A stretch of 8,071 nt of DNA from Acidobacteriota bacterium (GTDB lineage Bacteria > Acidobacteriota > Terriglobia > Terriglobales > Acidobacteriaceae): positions 1-8,071 of the forward strand of contig JAJZJJ010000106.1 of assembly GCA_021810175.1 (NCBI GenBank), read 5' to 3'. Positions 7,450-8,071 of this stretch are shown here, one piece after another (the stretch's first letter is position 1; every line of letters starts with the position of its first letter). The notes below the pieces were generated by a model. It was not told the DNA's origin. It did not search any database and saw only the letters and a program-made list of their open reading frames with translations. The translations under genes and the position numbers were made by a program.

Positions 7450-7560
7450 AGCATTTTCGGAATAGATGTAGACCGGCGGTACCATGTACACTCCGCCATT
7501 CCAGAGAAGAATGGCGGCTCCGGTCCGCTGTCTGGAGACTACAGTATTTCCGAAAATGCT
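7450..7560. repeat. 111-bp nested palindrome with 13-bp terminal inverted repeats (MITE-like or structured RNA)
   Basis: The ends are perfect inverted repeats: AGCATTTTCGGAA (7450-7462) and TTCCGAAAATGCT (7548-7560). Further in, TGTAG (7467-7471) pairs with CTACA (7539-7543), ACCGG (7472-7476) with CCGGT (7520-7524), and CCGCCATTC (7493-7501) with GAATGGCGG (7509-7517) around a seven-base loop. About 32 base pairs are thus nested in one long imperfect hairpin. TA dinucleotides flank both ends symmetrically (7447-7448 and 7562-7563), as expected for a small non-autonomous element using a TA target, although two bases are weak evidence. No protein is encoded. A REP/BIME-like element, or an RNA 3' end structure for rel, are the alternatives. 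Confidence 0.6.
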
Positions 7561-7580
7561 ATACCCCGCCGCGGAGGCCA

Positions 7581-7615
7581 CAAAATAAGAACGGCGCGAA
7601 GCATTCGCGCCGTTC
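7581..7615 (-). terminator. intrinsic terminator for the minus-strand moeZ gene
   Basis: Read on the minus strand, GAACGGCGCGAA pairs perfectly over 12 bp with TTCGCGCCGTTC around a three-base loop (7615 to 7589), and TTATTTTG follows at once (7588-7581). This is a textbook Rho-independent terminator 53 bases after the moeZ stop. On the plus strand a short TTTT (7620-7623) lies five bases past the stem, so it may also stop rel transcripts, less efficiently. Confidence 0.8.
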
Positions 7616-7667
7616 CCGCTTTTACTGGCCGCTTCTTCCCCAGCCGTTTTACAGCTAACCGGCCGCT

Positions 7668-8071
7668 CTAATACTTAGGCACGGAAGGATCAATCTCCCC
7701 GGCCCAGGCAAGAATCCCGCCGGCCACATTCGCCACGTTCTTGAAGCCCTGCTGCTGCAGGAACTCCGCAGCTTTCTGGCTGCGCCCTCCGCTCTTGCAG
7801 TGGACGACGATCTCCTGCCCCGCCTGCCGCACCTCCTCCAGCTCGTTCACGCGGCCCGGCAGTTCTCCCACCGGAATCAGGTAGCCCTGCAGGTTCGCAA
7901 TCTGGAACTCGTGCGGTTCGCGCACGTCCAGCAGGAAGAACTCCTCGCCCGCATCCATCTTGCGTTTCAGGTCCTGAACCGTCATCTGCGGAATCCCGTT
8001 CTGCACCGCGGCCGGCGGCGCCGGCGGCTGAATTCCGCAGAACTGCTGGTAGTCGATCAGCTCCGTTCCCG
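7668..8071 (-). CDS. moeZ: C-terminal part of MoeB/ThiF-like adenylyltransferase fused to rhodanese (partial)
   Basis: The visible 133 residues are the end of a longer protein entering from beyond the right edge. A GTG at 8006 could be taken as a start, but the frame stays open to the edge and the residues before it, GTELIDYQQFCGIQ, match the conserved tail of MoeB/ThiF-type E1-like enzymes. A Pro/Ala linker (PPAPPAA) leads into one rhodanese domain with LLDVREPHEF, the active-site loop CKSGGRS (cysteine at visible residue 91) and the ending GGILAWAGEIDPSVPKY, typical of MoeZ/MOCS3 proteins. Such fusions adenylate the C-terminal glycine of a MoaD/ThiS/CysO-like carrier protein and load it with sulfur via the rhodanese cysteine, for molybdopterin, thiamine or cysteine synthesis. 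Which carrier is served cannot be told here. It converges with rel and has its own terminator. Confidence 0.82.
   Translation of the reverse strand, partial: GTELIDYQQFCGIQPPAPPAAVQNGIPQMTVQDLKRKMDAGEEFFLLDVREPHEFQIANLQGYLIPVGELPGRVNELEEVRQAGQEIVVHCKSGGRSQKAAEFLQQQGFKNVANVAGGILAWAGEIDPSVPKY

Larger units (their letters stand above)
7322..7667. other. convergent intergenic region rich in hairpins
   Basis: This 346-bp spacer lies between the ends of rel and the minus-strand moeZ and contains no supportable gene. From left to right it holds a short AT-richer stretch after rel, a repeat-like element with two small hairpins (7378-7434), a 111-bp nested palindrome (7450-7560) and a 12-bp-stem terminator (7581-7615). 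The short frames crossing it have no ribosome sites or recognisable features. No T-run-tailed terminator is visible just after rel itself. Confidence 0.7.

Noticed and set aside
7332..7658. A 108-codon plus-strand frame across the rel-moeZ spacer
   Set aside because: It runs through hairpins and repeats, has no ribosome site, and its translation has no family-like features.

Overview
The window looks like a stretch of chromosome from a GC-rich Gram-negative bacterium, most probably an acidobacterium (Terriglobales/Acidobacteriaceae type). This is inference. The main pointer is the first gene, a stand-alone 792-residue permease with two FtsX-type modules of the ADOP kind (acidobacterial duplicated orphan permease), a family expanded in Acidobacteriota. 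The NAD(P)-glutamate dehydrogenase and the high-GC codon use fit that assignment.

Layout: (1) 58-2436, minus strand: ADOP-type permease, possibly preceded by a tiny overlapping leader ORF. (2) 2437-2876: divergent intergenic region with a good promoter candidate for glutamate dehydrogenase (TTGCCG-N17-TATACT) and a leader of about 145 nt. (3) 2877-4142, plus: hexameric-type glutamate dehydrogenase (gdhA), followed by a stem-loop. (4) 4319-4984, plus: phosphatidylglycerophosphate synthase (pgsA) with a GTG start and a perfect CDP-alcohol phosphotransferase motif. (5) 5087-7321, plus: complete bifunctional (p)ppGpp synthetase/hydrolase (Rel/SpoT type), with a perfect TATAAT ending five bases before its ATG and no Shine-Dalgarno sequence, so probably read from a leaderless mRNA. 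(6) 7322-7667: gene-free convergent intergenic region packed with hairpins: a degenerate dispersed-repeat-like element, a 111-bp nested palindrome with 13-bp perfect terminal inverted repeats, and a strong intrinsic terminator for the minus-strand gene. (7) 7668-8071, minus: C-terminal end of a MoeB/ThiF-type E1-like enzyme fused to a rhodanese domain (MoeZ/MOCS3 type); its adenylyltransferase part lies outside the window.

The genes are housekeeping functions: nitrogen/carbon balance (gdhA), anionic phospholipid synthesis (pgsA), the stringent response (rel) and sulfur transfer for molybdopterin or related cofactors (moeZ). They do not form an obvious single pathway or defence system. I see no CRISPR array, tRNA, rRNA, transposase, toxin-antitoxin pair or biosynthetic cluster. 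The signals most worth following are non-coding: the nested palindrome at 7450-7560, the leaderless start of rel, and the long gdhA leader.
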